Positions 8,755-17,136 of a stretch of DNA of 64,000 nucleotides are shown here, piece after piece (the stretch's first letter is position 1; each line of letters begins with the position of its first letter). The notes beneath the pieces are model-generated. The model saw nothing but the letters and a program-made list of their open reading frames with translations, did not search any database and was not told the DNA's origin. The translations under genes and the position numbers were made by a program. The stretch comes from Bog-113 sp963752695. Its GTDB lineage: Bacteria; Acidobacteriota; Terriglobia; Bryobacterales; Bryobacteraceae. The stretch is taken from positions 310,001-374,000 of the forward strand of contig CAVVZB010000002.1 of NCBI GenBank assembly GCA_963752695.1, written 5' to 3'.

Positions 8755-9123
8755 ATGGTAGGAATGAGAACGATTCTCGAGGTCGCCGATAACAGCGGCG
8801 CGCGCAGGCTGAGTTGTATTCTGCCCCGCGGTGGCGACCTCGGGCTGCGTGCCGGCCTCGGTGATGTGGTGACTGCGGCGGTGAAAGAAGCTGCCCCCGA
8901 TTCGAGCATTAAGAAGGGGAAAGTCGTGCGTTGCGTCATCGTTCGGATGCGCAAAGAGACGCGGCGGCGCGATGGCACCTATATCCGGTTCGACTCGAAT
9001 GCGGCCGTTCTGATCAATGAGGTGGGTGAACCGGTGGGAACGCGTGTATTCGGTCCGGTCGCCCGGGAGTTGCGCGACAAACGGTTTATGAAAATCGTCT
9101 CGCTCGCCCCGGAGGTAATTTAA
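8755..9123 (+). CDS. rplN: 50S ribosomal protein L14 (uL14)
   Basis: Subunit-interface protein. The frame also has a TTG at 8737, but the ATG at 8755 follows a GGGGAG ribosome binding site at 8743-8748 and gives 122 residues, the standard L14 length. Conserved segments: VADNSGARRLSCI, GDVVTAAVKEAAP, KKGKVVRCVIVR, DGTYIRFDSNAAVLIN, and the C-terminal GPVARELRDKRFMKIVSLAPEV. rplX starts one base after the stop. Confidence 0.97.
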   Translation: MVGMRTILEVADNSGARRLSCILPRGGDLGLRAGLGDVVTAAVKEAAPDSSIKKGKVVRCVIVRMRKETRRRDGTYIRFDSNAAVLINEVGEPVGTRVFGPVARELRDKRFMKIVSLAPEVI

Positions 9124-9124
9124 T

Positions 9125-9502
9125 ATGTCACTTGCGAAAATGACCCCTGGGCAGCGGGAAGGTGTTCCCGCGCGGATTCGAATTAAGAAGAACGACACAG
9201 TGAAAGTGATTGCCGGCCGGGATAAAGGCAAAACCGGGCGGGTACTGGAAGTGATTGCCGAAACGGGCCGCGTACTGGTCGAGCATTGCGGAATGGTCAA
9301 ACGGCACACCAAGCCGAATCCAGCCAAGCAGATCAAGGGCGGGATCGCCGAGCGGGAATCCCCTATTCACGTTTCGAATGTAATGGTGATGACCGCCGCC
9401 GGCGTGCCTACGCGCATCGGGACGAAAGTGGACGTACAGGGTAAGAAGACTCGCCGGACGCGCATTGCGCGCAAGAACGGCGAGGTTCTCGATAAGAAGT
9501 AG
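9125..9502 (+). CDS. rplX: 50S ribosomal protein L24 (uL24)
   Basis: Assembly-initiating large-subunit protein with a KOW motif, seen as IKKNDTVKVIAGRDKGKTGRV (about 19-39). At 125 residues it is about 20 longer than common L24. Part of this is the N-terminal MSLAKMTPGQREGVPA, so the ATG at 9140 (MTPGQRE) is an alternative start. The C-terminal half has KPNPAKQIKGGIAERESPIHVSNVM, as expected. rplE follows after 5 bp. Confidence 0.96.
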   Translation: MSLAKMTPGQREGVPARIRIKKNDTVKVIAGRDKGKTGRVLEVIAETGRVLVEHCGMVKRHTKPNPAKQIKGGIAERESPIHVSNVMVMTAAGVPTRIGTKVDVQGKKTRRTRIARKNGEVLDKK

Positions 9503-9507
9503 AAACC

Positions 9508-10050
9508 ATGGCAGCCAGACTGAAAGAGCACTACGAAAAGACGGCGATCCCGGCCCTCAAGAAAGAGTTTGGGTACGAGAACCCAATGGCGGTCCCGCGC
9601 CTAGTAAAAATCGCGATCAATATCGGGCTCGGGGAAGCTACCTCTAATGCCAAGCTGATGGATGGCGCGGTAAACGAGCTTACGCAAATCGCTGGCCAGA
9701 AACCCGTGATCACCAAGGCCAAGAAGTCCATTGCAGCGTTTAAGTTGCGCGAGGGGATGCCGATCGGTTGCATGGTTACGCTCCGCGGTGACCGCATGTA
9801 TGAGTTCCTGGATCGGCTCGTGAATGTTGCGCTGCCCCGCGTGCGCGATTTCCGTGGTATCAGTCCCAAGAGTTTCGATGGACGCGGAAATTACACGCTC
9901 GGCGTGCGCGACCAGTTGATTTTTCCGGAGATCGATTACTCCAAGGTCGATAAGACCAAGGGAATGAATATCTCGATTACTACCACCGCCAAAAGCGATG
10001 CCGAAGGCATGAGCTTACTCCGTAGTATGGGGATGCCGTTCCGCCAATAG
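9508..10050 (+). CDS. rplE: 50S ribosomal protein L5 (uL5)
   Basis: 5S rRNA-binding protein of the central protuberance. 180 residues with KEFGYENPMAVPRLVKIAINIG near the start, AGQKPVITKAKKSIAAFKLREGMPIG in the middle and DRLVNVALPRVRDFRGISPKSFDGRGNYTLG toward the end, all L5 hallmarks. Ends with a TAG stop; rpsN starts 19 bp later behind GGAAAC. Confidence 0.98.
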   Translation: MAARLKEHYEKTAIPALKKEFGYENPMAVPRLVKIAINIGLGEATSNAKLMDGAVNELTQIAGQKPVITKAKKSIAAFKLREGMPIGCMVTLRGDRMYEFLDRLVNVALPRVRDFRGISPKSFDGRGNYTLGVRDQLIFPEIDYSKVDKTKGMNISITTTAKSDAEGMSLLRSMGMPFRQ

Positions 10051-10069
10051 GCGGCAGCGAAGGAAACTT

Positions 10070-10255
10070 ATGGCTACTACCGCCAAAATAGCGAAAGACA
10101 ATAAAACTCCCAAATTTAAATGCCGGCATCGCAATCGGTGCTGGCGTTGTGGACGGCCGCGGGGATTTTTGAGTAAATACGGAATCTGCCGGCTCTGCTT
10201 CCGGCAGCTCGCCTTGAATGGCGAAATTCCCGGCGTCACCAAGAGCAGCTGGTAA
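10070..10255 (+). CDS. rpsN: 30S ribosomal protein S14, zinc-binding type Z (uS14)
   Basis: Head protein of the 30S subunit. The 61-residue form carries the zinc ribbon: Cys24-x2-Cys27 and Cys40-x2-Cys43 in RCWRCGRPRGFLSKYGICRLCFR. This is the short, zinc-dependent (C+) version rather than the 101-residue Cys-less form. The following 97 bp to rpsH contain no ORF. Confidence 0.97.
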   Translation: MATTAKIAKDNKTPKFKCRHRNRCWRCGRPRGFLSKYGICRLCFRQLALNGEIPGVTKSSW

Positions 10256-10352
10256 GCAGCCATCCGGCGGAAGCACGAGCCGGACGCGCGGGGTGCACCA
10301 AAGCGCCCATGCCAGCAAATAGCGAGACAACGAGAGGCTTTAAAGAATAAAC

Positions 10353-10748
10353 ATGACCAGTGATCCGATCGCCGATATGCTAACTCGGGTGCGCAACGCC
10401 ATGATGGCGCGCCACCCGAAAGTGGATGTTCCGGCTTCGCGCCTCAAGGTTGAGATTGCCCGCATTCTGAAAGAAGAGGGTTACATCATCAACTACAAGG
10501 TAGCCGAAGAGGGCGTCAAGAAGGTCATCAAGATCTATTTGAAATACCAGACCGATAATTCGCCCGTGATTACCGCCATCGAGCGCATCTCGCGTCCTGG
10601 CTGCCGGCACTACGTTGGCAAAGGCGATATTCCGCGCGTTCAAGGCGGATTGGGAATCAATATTTTGACCACGCCACGGGGCGTGATGACGGGCAAGACG
10701 GCCCATAAAGAAGGGGTCGGCGGGGAACTTCTCTGCCGCATCTGGTAG
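10353..10748 (+). CDS. rpsH: 30S ribosomal protein S8 (uS8)
   Basis: Primary 16S rRNA-binding protein; its mRNA-binding activity is the classic spc-operon feedback regulator in E. coli. 131 residues: opening SDPIADMLTRVRNAMMARH, and C-terminal GLGINILTTPRGVMTGKTAHKEGVGGELLCRIW, the conserved S8 end. Start ATG at 10353; 15 bp to rplF. Confidence 0.97.
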   Translation: MTSDPIADMLTRVRNAMMARHPKVDVPASRLKVEIARILKEEGYIINYKVAEEGVKKVIKIYLKYQTDNSPVITAIERISRPGCRHYVGKGDIPRVQGGLGINILTTPRGVMTGKTAHKEGVGGELLCRIW

Positions 10749-10763
10749 GTCAGGAAATCGATC

Positions 10764-11303
10764 ATGTCACGAGTCGGTAAGAAACTCATCCCGGTGCCAG
10801 CGGGCGTTAAGCTCCAGATCGGACCGGAGCTGAGCGTGGAGGGGCCGAAAGGCAAGCTGGTTGTTCCCATTCCCGAAGGAATTTCGCTCGAACAGACCAA
10901 TGGGACCCTTGAGGTGAAGCGTTCCGGCGACGAACACGCGGCTCTTCACGGGCTCACGCGCGCCTTGGCCGCGAATGCCGTGCAGGGTGTCTCGACCGGG
11001 TTCACGCGGGAGCTCGATATTGTCGGCATCGGCTACCGTGTGGACGTCAAAGGTAAGGTGGCGCTGTTTACGCTGGGCTACTCGCACCCGATCGAGTTCG
11101 TCCTGCCCGATGCGGTCAAAATGACGGTGGATAAACAGACCCATATCGTTCTGACCAGTTACGATAAACAGCTCTTGGGCCAGATTGCGGCCAATATGCG
11201 GAGTTTGCGCAAGCCGGACCCTTATAAGAACAAGGGCGTGCGCTACACCGGGGAAGTATTACGCAAAAAGGTCGGTAAGTCCGGCGCGGGAGGTAAGAAG
11301 TAA
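10764..11303 (+). CDS. rplF: 50S ribosomal protein L6 (uL6)
   Basis: Large-subunit protein near the GTPase centre made of two related alpha/beta domains. 179 residues with SRVGKKLIPVPAGV at the N-terminus and LGQIAANMRSLRKPDPYKNKGVRYTGE, the conserved C-terminal rRNA-binding region. rplR begins at the base after its stop codon, so the two are likely coupled. Confidence 0.97.
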   Translation: MSRVGKKLIPVPAGVKLQIGPELSVEGPKGKLVVPIPEGISLEQTNGTLEVKRSGDEHAALHGLTRALAANAVQGVSTGFTRELDIVGIGYRVDVKGKVALFTLGYSHPIEFVLPDAVKMTVDKQTHIVLTSYDKQLLGQIAANMRSLRKPDPYKNKGVRYTGEVLRKKVGKSGAGGKK

Positions 11304-11654
11304 ATGGCTGGTTCAGGATCGAAGAACGACATTCGCCTCCGGATTCACAAACGCATCCGCAGCCGGATGCAGGGCACGCCGGAGCGGCCGCGCTTGGCGG
11401 TGTTTCGCTCTTTGGCGCACACTTATGCACAAGTGATTGACGATTCGAAGGGCGTTACCCTGGTGGCTGCGTCCACGGCGGGAACCAAAGCGGGCGGCAA
11501 TGTCGAAGCGGCGAAGAAGATCGGCACTGAAGTCGCGCAGAAAGCGATCGAACACGGGATCAAGAAGGTGGTTTTCGATCGCGGCGGCTATATTTATCAT
11601 GGCCGGGTGAAAGCCCTGGCAGACGCGGCGCGGGAAGCGGGACTGGAGTTTTAA
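11304..11654 (+). CDS. rplR: 50S ribosomal protein L18 (uL18)
   Basis: 5S rRNA-binding protein of the central protuberance. 116 residues with RPRLAVFRSLAHTYAQVIDD and the C-terminal VVFDRGGYIYHGRVKALADAAREAGLEF, diagnostic of L18. No spacer to rplF and 3 bp to rpsE. Confidence 0.97.
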   Translation: MAGSGSKNDIRLRIHKRIRSRMQGTPERPRLAVFRSLAHTYAQVIDDSKGVTLVAASTAGTKAGGNVEAAKKIGTEVAQKAIEHGIKKVVFDRGGYIYHGRVKALADAAREAGLEF

Positions 11655-11657
11655 TTC

Positions 11658-12170
11658 ATGGCAATTGCAATTCAGAAACGCGTCGATCCGAACCAGCTCA
11701 ATTTGAAAGAGCAGGTCGTCTCGATTAATCGCGTGACCAAAGTGGTCAAGGGCGGTAAGAACATGAGTTTCTCGGCGCTCGTAGTAGTTGGCGACAGTCA
11801 AGCGAAAGTCGTGGGCTTCGGGGTTGGGAAAGCCAAGGAAGTGCCTTCGGCCATCCGCAAAGGGATTGAAGCGGCTAAGAAGAATCTGCGGAAAATTCAT
11901 TTACTGGAGAGCACCATCCCGCATCAAGTTCTAGGTAAATTCGGGGCCGGGATCGTCTTATTGAAGCCCGCGCCTGCCGGTACTGGCGTGATTGCCGGGG
12001 GCCCGGTGCGCGCCGTCATTCAGGCCGCGGGAATCCCTAACGTATTGACCAAGTCTATTGGGACGCACAACCCGCATAACGTCGTCAAAGCCACGATCGA
12101 TGCGCTGGTGCAATTGCGCGACAAGAGCGCCGTGGCCGATATGCGCGGTATCGCGTTGGAGAAAATGTAA
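11658..12170 (+). CDS. rpsE: 30S ribosomal protein S5 (uS5)
   Basis: Accuracy-related 30S protein at the mRNA entry. 170 residues. The N-terminal dsRNA-binding-like domain has INRVTKVVKGGKNMSFSALVVVGD; the C-terminal domain has PAPAGTGVIAGGPVRAVIQAAGIPNVLTKSIG. The TAA stop shares one base with the rpmD ATG. Confidence 0.98.
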   Translation: MAIAIQKRVDPNQLNLKEQVVSINRVTKVVKGGKNMSFSALVVVGDSQAKVVGFGVGKAKEVPSAIRKGIEAAKKNLRKIHLLESTIPHQVLGKFGAGIVLLKPAPAGTGVIAGGPVRAVIQAAGIPNVLTKSIGTHNPHNVVKATIDALVQLRDKSAVADMRGIALEKM

Positions 12171-12391
12171 TGCCGGCAACATTGATTGAAGATCCGGGCC
12201 AGAAGATGATCGGGATCAAGCTGGTGGGTTCGGTGATTTGTACCCCGGAGAAGCACAAGGTAATGGTGCGCTCGCTCGGATTGCGGAAAATGAACCAGAT
12301 CGTGCAGAAACCCGACACACCCGGTTTCCGGGGCATGGTGAAGAAAATCCCGCACCTGCTTGCCGTAGTTGAAAATAGTTCAGCGAAGTAA
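12170..12391 (+). CDS. rpmD: 50S ribosomal protein L30 (uL30)
   Basis: Small large-subunit protein absent from some bacteria. 73 residues with IGIKLVGSVICTPEKHKVMVRSLGLRKMNQIV, the conserved core, plus a short C-terminal tail after the KIPHLLAVV helix. Coupled to rpsE by a one-base overlap, 14 bp before rplO. Confidence 0.95.
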   Translation: MPATLIEDPGQKMIGIKLVGSVICTPEKHKVMVRSLGLRKMNQIVQKPDTPGFRGMVKKIPHLLAVVENSSAK

Positions 12392-12405
12392 CGAGGCAGA
12401 AACCC

Positions 12406-12849
12406 ATGAATTTAAGTAACTTACACCCACCCAAAGGCCAAAAACATACTCCAAAGCGCATTGGACGCGGTATGGGATCGGGCATGGGCAAGACATCGAC
12501 GCGCGGCAGCAAGGGCGCCCGGTCGATTTCGGGCTACAGCATCATGCGCGGTTTTGAGGGCGGTCAGATGCCGCTGCACCGGCGTTTGCCGAAGCGCGGT
12601 TTCACCAACATCTTCAAAAAGCAGTTCGCAATCGTCAATTTGGGCCAGTTGGAACTGCTTTCTGGAGATGCTTTCTCCGCGGAGTCGCTCCAGCATCTGG
12701 GCATTGTCAAAAAGTTGGGCGATGGGCTGAAAATTTTGGGCGATGGCGGCCTGACCCGCGCAATCCACGTGGAAGCGCATCATTTCTCAAAGTCCGCGGC
12801 CGAAAAAATCGCAGCTTTCGGCGGTACCGCGAAAGTCATTGGAGCCTGA
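12406..12849 (+). CDS. rplO: 50S ribosomal protein L15 (uL15)
   Basis: Late-assembly protein. 147 residues: NLSNLHPPKGQKHTPKRIGRG with a Gly/Ser-rich N-terminal arm that threads into rRNA, then FEGGQMPLHRRLPKRGF and a globular C-terminal domain ending AKVIGA. An 83-bp gap precedes secY. Confidence 0.97.
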   Translation: MNLSNLHPPKGQKHTPKRIGRGMGSGMGKTSTRGSKGARSISGYSIMRGFEGGQMPLHRRLPKRGFTNIFKKQFAIVNLGQLELLSGDAFSAESLQHLGIVKKLGDGLKILGDGGLTRAIHVEAHHFSKSAAEKIAAFGGTAKVIGA

Positions 12850-12932
12850 ATCCCCAGTCGGCAGCTTGCCTTTGCAGACCCACGCTGTGGCAAATGCGGC
12901 TGGTGCAACTCCCCGGTTAAACTGAACTCGCT

Positions 12933-14333
12933 ATGAATAAGATTTTTGAAGCCTTCGCGAACGTCTTCCGGATCCCCGATCTACGCAAGCGCGTTTTTTT
13001 CACGCTCGCGCTCCTGGCCGTCTACCGGATCGGCAGCTTCGTCCCCACTCCCGGAATCAATATCGACCGTTGGAACGAATTCTTCGCCCATAACTTGAGC
13101 GGTTTGTTCGGATTCTTCGACGTCTTCTCCGGCGGGAACGTGCGGCGGCTGACGATCTTCGCGCTCGGCATCATGCCGTACATTACGGCGTCGATCATTC
13201 TTCAATTGCTCACCGTGGTGGTGCCAACCCTGGAGAAGCTGCAGAAAGAGGGTGAACTCGGGCGCCGTAAGATTACGCAATGGACGCGGTTCCTCACCGT
13301 GGGTCTCGCGCTGGTGCAGTCCTTCTTCATCTCGCAGGGGCTTCAGGCGATGGAAGGCAACATTGTCGCCCATCCGGGTATTGGATTTACGCTTCTTACT
13401 TGCCTGTCCCTAACTACGGGAACCGCTTTCATCATGTGGTTGGGCGAACAGATTACCGAGCGCGGGATTGGCAATGGCATGTCGCTCATTATCTTTGCCG
13501 GGATCGTTATCGGTCTCCCGGCTGCCATTCAGAACCTCTATACCCACGTTTTTGTCACCCGTGATTGGAACGCGATCACGTTGATCGTGCTTCTGGTGAT
13601 GATGATCGCCGTGGTTGCCTTCATCGTCCTGGTTGAGCGTGGCGAGAGGCGGATACCGGTACAGTATGCCAAGCGCGTGATTGGCCGCCGCGTCATGGGT
13701 GGCCAGCAAACCCACATGCCACTCAAGGTCAATGCCGGTGGCGTCATCCCGGTGATCTTCGCTTCGTCAATCCTGGCGTTTCCGCAAACCGTGGCCAGTT
13801 TTCCGTTCGTCAAGGGTCTGCCCTGGTTGAGTAATTCCCTGAAATCGATCGCTCACGCTGAACCGCTTTACATGGTGCTGTTCGCTGCCGGGATTATCTT
13901 CTTTTGCTTCTTCTACGTTTCGATTATTTTCAACCCCAACGAAGCGGCCGATAACATGCGCAAGTACGGCGGTTTCATCCCGGGTATTCGACCCGGACGC
14001 AATACCGCCGATTACATGAACAACATTCTCAGTAAGATCACCGTGGTCGGCGGCCTTTACCTGAGCTTGCTCTGCCTGATTCCGGACATCATGATCTCGG
14101 GCATTCACCTGCAACACTTACCGCTCGTCGGCAATTTCATCGACGCCCACTTCCCCCGCTTTCTGCTGGAAGGCCTCGGTGTCAACTTCTATTTCGGCGG
14201 CACCAGCCTTTTGATCGTCGTGGGTGTTGCCATGGATACGGTAAACCAGATCGAAGCACAGCTGGTCATGCGGCACTACGAAGGATTCACGCCGCGCGCC
14301 GGACGGATTAAAGGCCGCAGGAGCTCTGTCTAA
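12933..14333 (+). CDS. secY: Protein translocase subunit SecY
   Basis: Channel-forming subunit of the Sec translocon in the inner membrane. 466 residues with ten predicted membrane spans. Conserved features are RKRVFFTLALLAVYRIGSFVPTPG (TM1), the plug and ALGIMPYITASIILQLL in TM2-3, and the cytoplasmic loops with RRIPVQYAKRVIG and the ribosome-contacting NPNEAADNMRKYGGFIPGIRPG. It is somewhat longer than E. coli SecY (443). Position between rplO and adk is the standard spc-operon arrangement. Confidence 0.97.
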   Translation: MNKIFEAFANVFRIPDLRKRVFFTLALLAVYRIGSFVPTPGINIDRWNEFFAHNLSGLFGFFDVFSGGNVRRLTIFALGIMPYITASIILQLLTVVVPTLEKLQKEGELGRRKITQWTRFLTVGLALVQSFFISQGLQAMEGNIVAHPGIGFTLLTCLSLTTGTAFIMWLGEQITERGIGNGMSLIIFAGIVIGLPAAIQNLYTHVFVTRDWNAITLIVLLVMMIAVVAFIVLVERGERRIPVQYAKRVIGRRVMGGQQTHMPLKVNAGGVIPVIFASSILAFPQTVASFPFVKGLPWLSNSLKSIAHAEPLYMVLFAAGIIFFCFFYVSIIFNPNEAADNMRKYGGFIPGIRPGRNTADYMNNILSKITVVGGLYLSLLCLIPDIMISGIHLQHLPLVGNFIDAHFPRFLLEGLGVNFYFGGTSLLIVVGVAMDTVNQIEAQLVMRHYEGFTPRAGRIKGRRSSV

Positions 14334-14357
14334 GTCTTGCCGAGCTCCGCATCGTTG

Positions 14358-15104
14358 ATGAACCCCCGGGCTGTTGGTCCTGTTCTCGAAAAGAAACTGG
14401 CCGTGGTCCTTTTCGGATCACCCGGCTCCGGAAAGGGAACTCAATCCAAGTTCCTCGTGGACCGTTTCGAAATTCCGCAAATCTCCACTGGCGACATGCT
14501 CCGCGAGCACATTCGAATTGGGGACGATCTCGGCCGCTCCATTGAAACGCAGATGCGTGCGGGTGTGCTAGTCCCCGATGAGTTGGTCAACGAGTTGGTG
14601 GCGCATCGCCTTGAAGAGCCGGATACGGATCACGGCTTTATCCTGGACGGGTATCCGCGAACCAGTGCGCAGGGCGACGTTCTGCTCGATCTTTTGAAGC
14701 GGAATACAGCCGAACCGGTGGTAATTCACTTGGTTGTAGACTACAATGTAATCATCACTCGAATTGCGGCACGGCGGCAGTGCCCGCAATGCGGAACTCT
14801 GTATAATCGGATTTCGCGTAAGCCCCGGGTGGATGGAATTTGCGATCTGGATGGTCAGGCGCTGGTAATTCGAGAGGATGACCGGGAGCAGGTGATTCGC
14901 GAACGGTTGGATTCTTACGACCGGCAAACGCGGCCTCTTCTGGAATTTTTCGGGAAAATGGTAAGTAATTTCTTCGAGTTGGATGCGAGCGGAGTGACTC
15001 CGCAAGCGCTGTCCGGGAAAATTTCCGATTTGTTATTAACTGCTGCGGGCGATTCAACGCGCGGGTACCCCGATGAACCGTCGGAACCGGGCAACGTCGG
15101 ATGA
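14358..15104 (+). CDS. adk: Adenylate kinase, zinc-LID type
   Basis: Interconverts ATP + AMP and 2 ADP. P-loop GSPGSGKGTQ near the N-terminus, AMP-binding QISTGDMLRE, and DGYPRTSAQ. The LID carries CPQC, then a Cys and Asp in GICDLDG, the Cys-Cys-Cys-Asp zinc site of Gram-positive-type enzymes. The start is uncertain: ATG at 14358 is chosen (248 residues), but an in-frame TTG at 14337 has AGGAG at 14319-14323, 13 bp upstream. The C-terminal 25 residues are an extra polar tail. Overlaps map by four bases (ATGA). Confidence 0.95.
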   Translation: MNPRAVGPVLEKKLAVVLFGSPGSGKGTQSKFLVDRFEIPQISTGDMLREHIRIGDDLGRSIETQMRAGVLVPDELVNELVAHRLEEPDTDHGFILDGYPRTSAQGDVLLDLLKRNTAEPVVIHLVVDYNVIITRIAARRQCPQCGTLYNRISRKPRVDGICDLDGQALVIREDDREQVIRERLDSYDRQTRPLLEFFGKMVSNFFELDASGVTPQALSGKISDLLLTAAGDSTRGYPDEPSEPGNVG

Positions 15105-15871
15105 TCGTTCGTAAGACGCAGGCCGAGATTGAAAAAATGCGCCGGGCGGGATTGCTCGTGCATGAGATCTTAACCAAGATCGGCGAGTTGGCGGTTGAAG
15201 GTGTTTCCACTTGGGATTTGGAACAAGCTGCGGCGAAGATGATGGACGCGGCAGGGGCAAAACCGGCGTTTAAGGGTTACTATGTTCCGGCCGCCGGAGA
15301 ACGCTACAAGTATGTGTTGTGTACGTCGGTCAATAGCGAAATTGTCCATGGGATGCCGTCACCTCGGCGCGTCTTGAAGTCAGGCGATCTGCTTTCGATC
15401 GATACGGGCGTTTCGCTGGAGGGTTGGTACGGAGATTCTGCCCTGACCGTTCCGGTGGGCGAGATTAACGAGGAGGCTAAGCGCCTGCTCAAAGTAACGC
15501 AGGAGTCGCTTGAACTCGCCATCGACCAGGTGCGCGAAGGAAAGCGGCTTTTCGATATTTGCGGGACAGTTGAAAAGTACGTCACTCAAAACGGGTTTTC
15601 TATTGTTCGCGAGTACGTTGGGCATGGGATTGGGACGCAACTGCATGAAGAACCGCAGATCCCCAATTATGTGGATCAGCGGAATGAAAATCCACGGTTA
15701 CGTGAAGGCATGGTGCTCGCGATCGAGCCCATGGTGAACTCGGGACGGCCCGAGACGAAGGTGTTGAAGGATCGTTGGACGGCGGTTACGAAAGACGGGT
15801 CGTATTCCGCGCATTTCGAGCATTGTGTGGCTGTCACTTCCGGCGGCCCATATGTTCTGACCCGGCCGTGA
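15101..15871 (+). CDS. map: Methionine aminopeptidase, type I
   Basis: Removes the initiator Met from nascent proteins. 256 residues with all five metal ligands of the pita-bread fold visible: Asp in SIDTGV, Asp in YGDSA, His in VGHGIG, Glu in IEPM and Glu in HFEHCV. There is no N-terminal extension, so this is the short class Ia form. It is translationally coupled to adk through an ATGA overlap and sits upstream of infA, the usual alpha-operon lead-in. Confidence 0.97.
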   Translation: MIVRKTQAEIEKMRRAGLLVHEILTKIGELAVEGVSTWDLEQAAAKMMDAAGAKPAFKGYYVPAAGERYKYVLCTSVNSEIVHGMPSPRRVLKSGDLLSIDTGVSLEGWYGDSALTVPVGEINEEAKRLLKVTQESLELAIDQVREGKRLFDICGTVEKYVTQNGFSIVREYVGHGIGTQLHEEPQIPNYVDQRNENPRLREGMVLAIEPMVNSGRPETKVLKDRWTAVTKDGSYSAHFEHCVAVTSGGPYVLTRP

Positions 15872-15902
15872 CTGGCAAGCCGGTTCGCTGGCTGGAGTTG
15901 CC

Positions 15903-16109
15903 GTGGTAATCGAGGCGGAGGTAATCGAAGAGATGCCTAGTCTTTTGTATCGGTTACGGACCGGGGAACAGCAGCAAGTAGTGGGTCATCCCGCTGGCGG
16001 CGCGAAACGAAATTTCGTTCGGCTTGTGAAAGGTGATCGGGTAGAAGTGGAATTAGCGAAAAACGATCCCACGCGCGGGCGCATCTTGCGGAAGTTGGCG
16101 GCTGGCTAG
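15903..16109 (+). CDS. infA: Translation initiation factor IF-1
   Basis: S1/OB-fold protein that occupies the A site during initiation. 68 residues. The C-terminal half matches IF-1 well (KRNFVRLVKGDRVEVELAKNDPTRGRILRK); the N-terminal half is divergent (MPSLLYRLRTGEQQQVVGHPAGG in place of the usual LPNAMFRVELENGHVVLAHISG). The start is GTG at 15903 behind GGAG at 15894-15897. It lies between map and rpmJ, where infA is expected, which supports the call despite the divergence. Confidence 0.9.
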   Translation: MVIEAEVIEEMPSLLYRLRTGEQQQVVGHPAGGAKRNFVRLVKGDRVEVELAKNDPTRGRILRKLAAG

Positions 16110-16125
16110 GGATCAGGAGCGGATC

Positions 16126-16239
16126 ATGAAGGTACGGGCGTCAGTGAAGAAGATGTGCGACAAGTGCATCATTGTGCACCGCGAAGGCGTTGTGCGCGTC
16201 ATTTGTGTTAATCCGAAACATAAGCAGCGGCAGGGTTAG
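16126..16239 (+). CDS. rpmJ: 50S ribosomal protein L36 (bL36), zinc form
   Basis: A 37-residue protein: MKVRASVKKMCDKC at the start, then a short basic C-terminal half ending KHKQRQG. The zinc ligands are Cys11, Cys14, Cys27 and His32. ATG follows CAGGAGCGGATC, a good ribosome binding site. It lies 16 bp after infA and 14 bp before rpsM, exactly where rpmJ is found in alpha operons. Confidence 0.96.
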   Translation: MKVRASVKKMCDKCIIVHREGVVRVICVNPKHKQRQG

Positions 16240-16253
16240 GGAGAATCAAGAGT

Positions 16254-16640
16254 ATGGCACGTATTGCAGGCGTGGATTTACCTCCGCGGAAGCGAGCCGA
16301 AATCGGGCTCACGTACATTTACGGCATTGGCCGCACGCGGTCGAAATCACTGCTGCACCGCTGTGGGATCGACTTTGACCGGAAAATCGGTGACCTTTCG
16401 GAAGAAGAGGTGCAAGCCATCCGTAACATCCTCGAAGAGGAAGGCCAGGTGGAAGGCGATCTCCGCAAGGAAATCTCGCTTAACATCAAGCGCCACATCG
16501 AGATGGGCTCGTATCGCGGTTTACGCCACCGCCGGGGTCTGCCTATGCGAGGCCAGCGTACTCACACTAACGCTCGTACACGCAAAGGTCCCCGTAAGGG
16601 CACGGTAGCCAACAAGAAGAAAGCGACGGGAAAGACGTAA
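16254..16640 (+). CDS. rpsM: 30S ribosomal protein S13 (uS13)
   Basis: Head protein forming bridges with the 50S subunit and contacting P-site tRNA. 128 residues: MARIAGVDLPPRKRAEIGLTYIYGIG with the helix-two-turns-helix, and the basic tail GLRHRRGLPMRGQRTHTNARTRKGPRK. Overlaps rpsK by one base. Confidence 0.98.
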   Translation: MARIAGVDLPPRKRAEIGLTYIYGIGRTRSKSLLHRCGIDFDRKIGDLSEEEVQAIRNILEEEGQVEGDLRKEISLNIKRHIEMGSYRGLRHRRGLPMRGQRTHTNARTRKGPRKGTVANKKKATGKT

Positions 16641-17050
16641 TGGCAAAAGCGGCAGCCAAGACCAGCAAGAAGAAAAAGAATTTCAAGAAGCGCGAGAAAA
16701 AGGTGGTGCACAACGGAATTGTGCACATCCAGGCTTCTTTCAACAACACCATCGTCACCATCGCGGATATCGAAGGAAATACGGTGTCCTGGTCCAGTTC
16801 GGGTTCGCTCGGCTTTCGCGGATCGCGCAAAGGCACACCGTTCGCCGCCCAACAAGCGGCTTTGACAGCAGCTGGCAAAGCTAAAGAAAGTGGGCTCCGC
16901 TCAGTCGAAGTGCGGGTTTCGGGCCCTGGGTCCGGACGAGAGTCCGCCGTCCGCGCACTCGCTACTGCTGGCATCGAAGTTCGTTCCATCCGCGATACGA
17001 CGCCCATGCCGCACAATGGTTGCCGGCCGCCCAAAAAACGCCGGGTTTAA
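16640..17050 (+). CDS. rpsK: 30S ribosomal protein S11 (uS11)
   Basis: Platform protein near the E-site mRNA. 136 residues: a Lys-rich N-terminus, HIQASFNNTIVTIADIEGN, GSLGFRGSRKGTPFAAQQAA and the C-terminal DTTPMPHNGCRPPKKRRV, the conserved end of the family. Translationally coupled to rpsM (TAATG); 86-bp gap to rpsD. Confidence 0.98.
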   Translation: MAKAAAKTSKKKKNFKKREKKVVHNGIVHIQASFNNTIVTIADIEGNTVSWSSSGSLGFRGSRKGTPFAAQQAALTAAGKAKESGLRSVEVRVSGPGSGRESAVRALATAGIEVRSIRDTTPMPHNGCRPPKKRRV

Positions 17051-17136
17051 GGATTTTGGAAGTACTGTAATACCGAGCGGGACGAAGAGCACCAAGCTTG
17101 TAAACCGCACGTGCAAGCCAGTTAAGGAGAGTAATT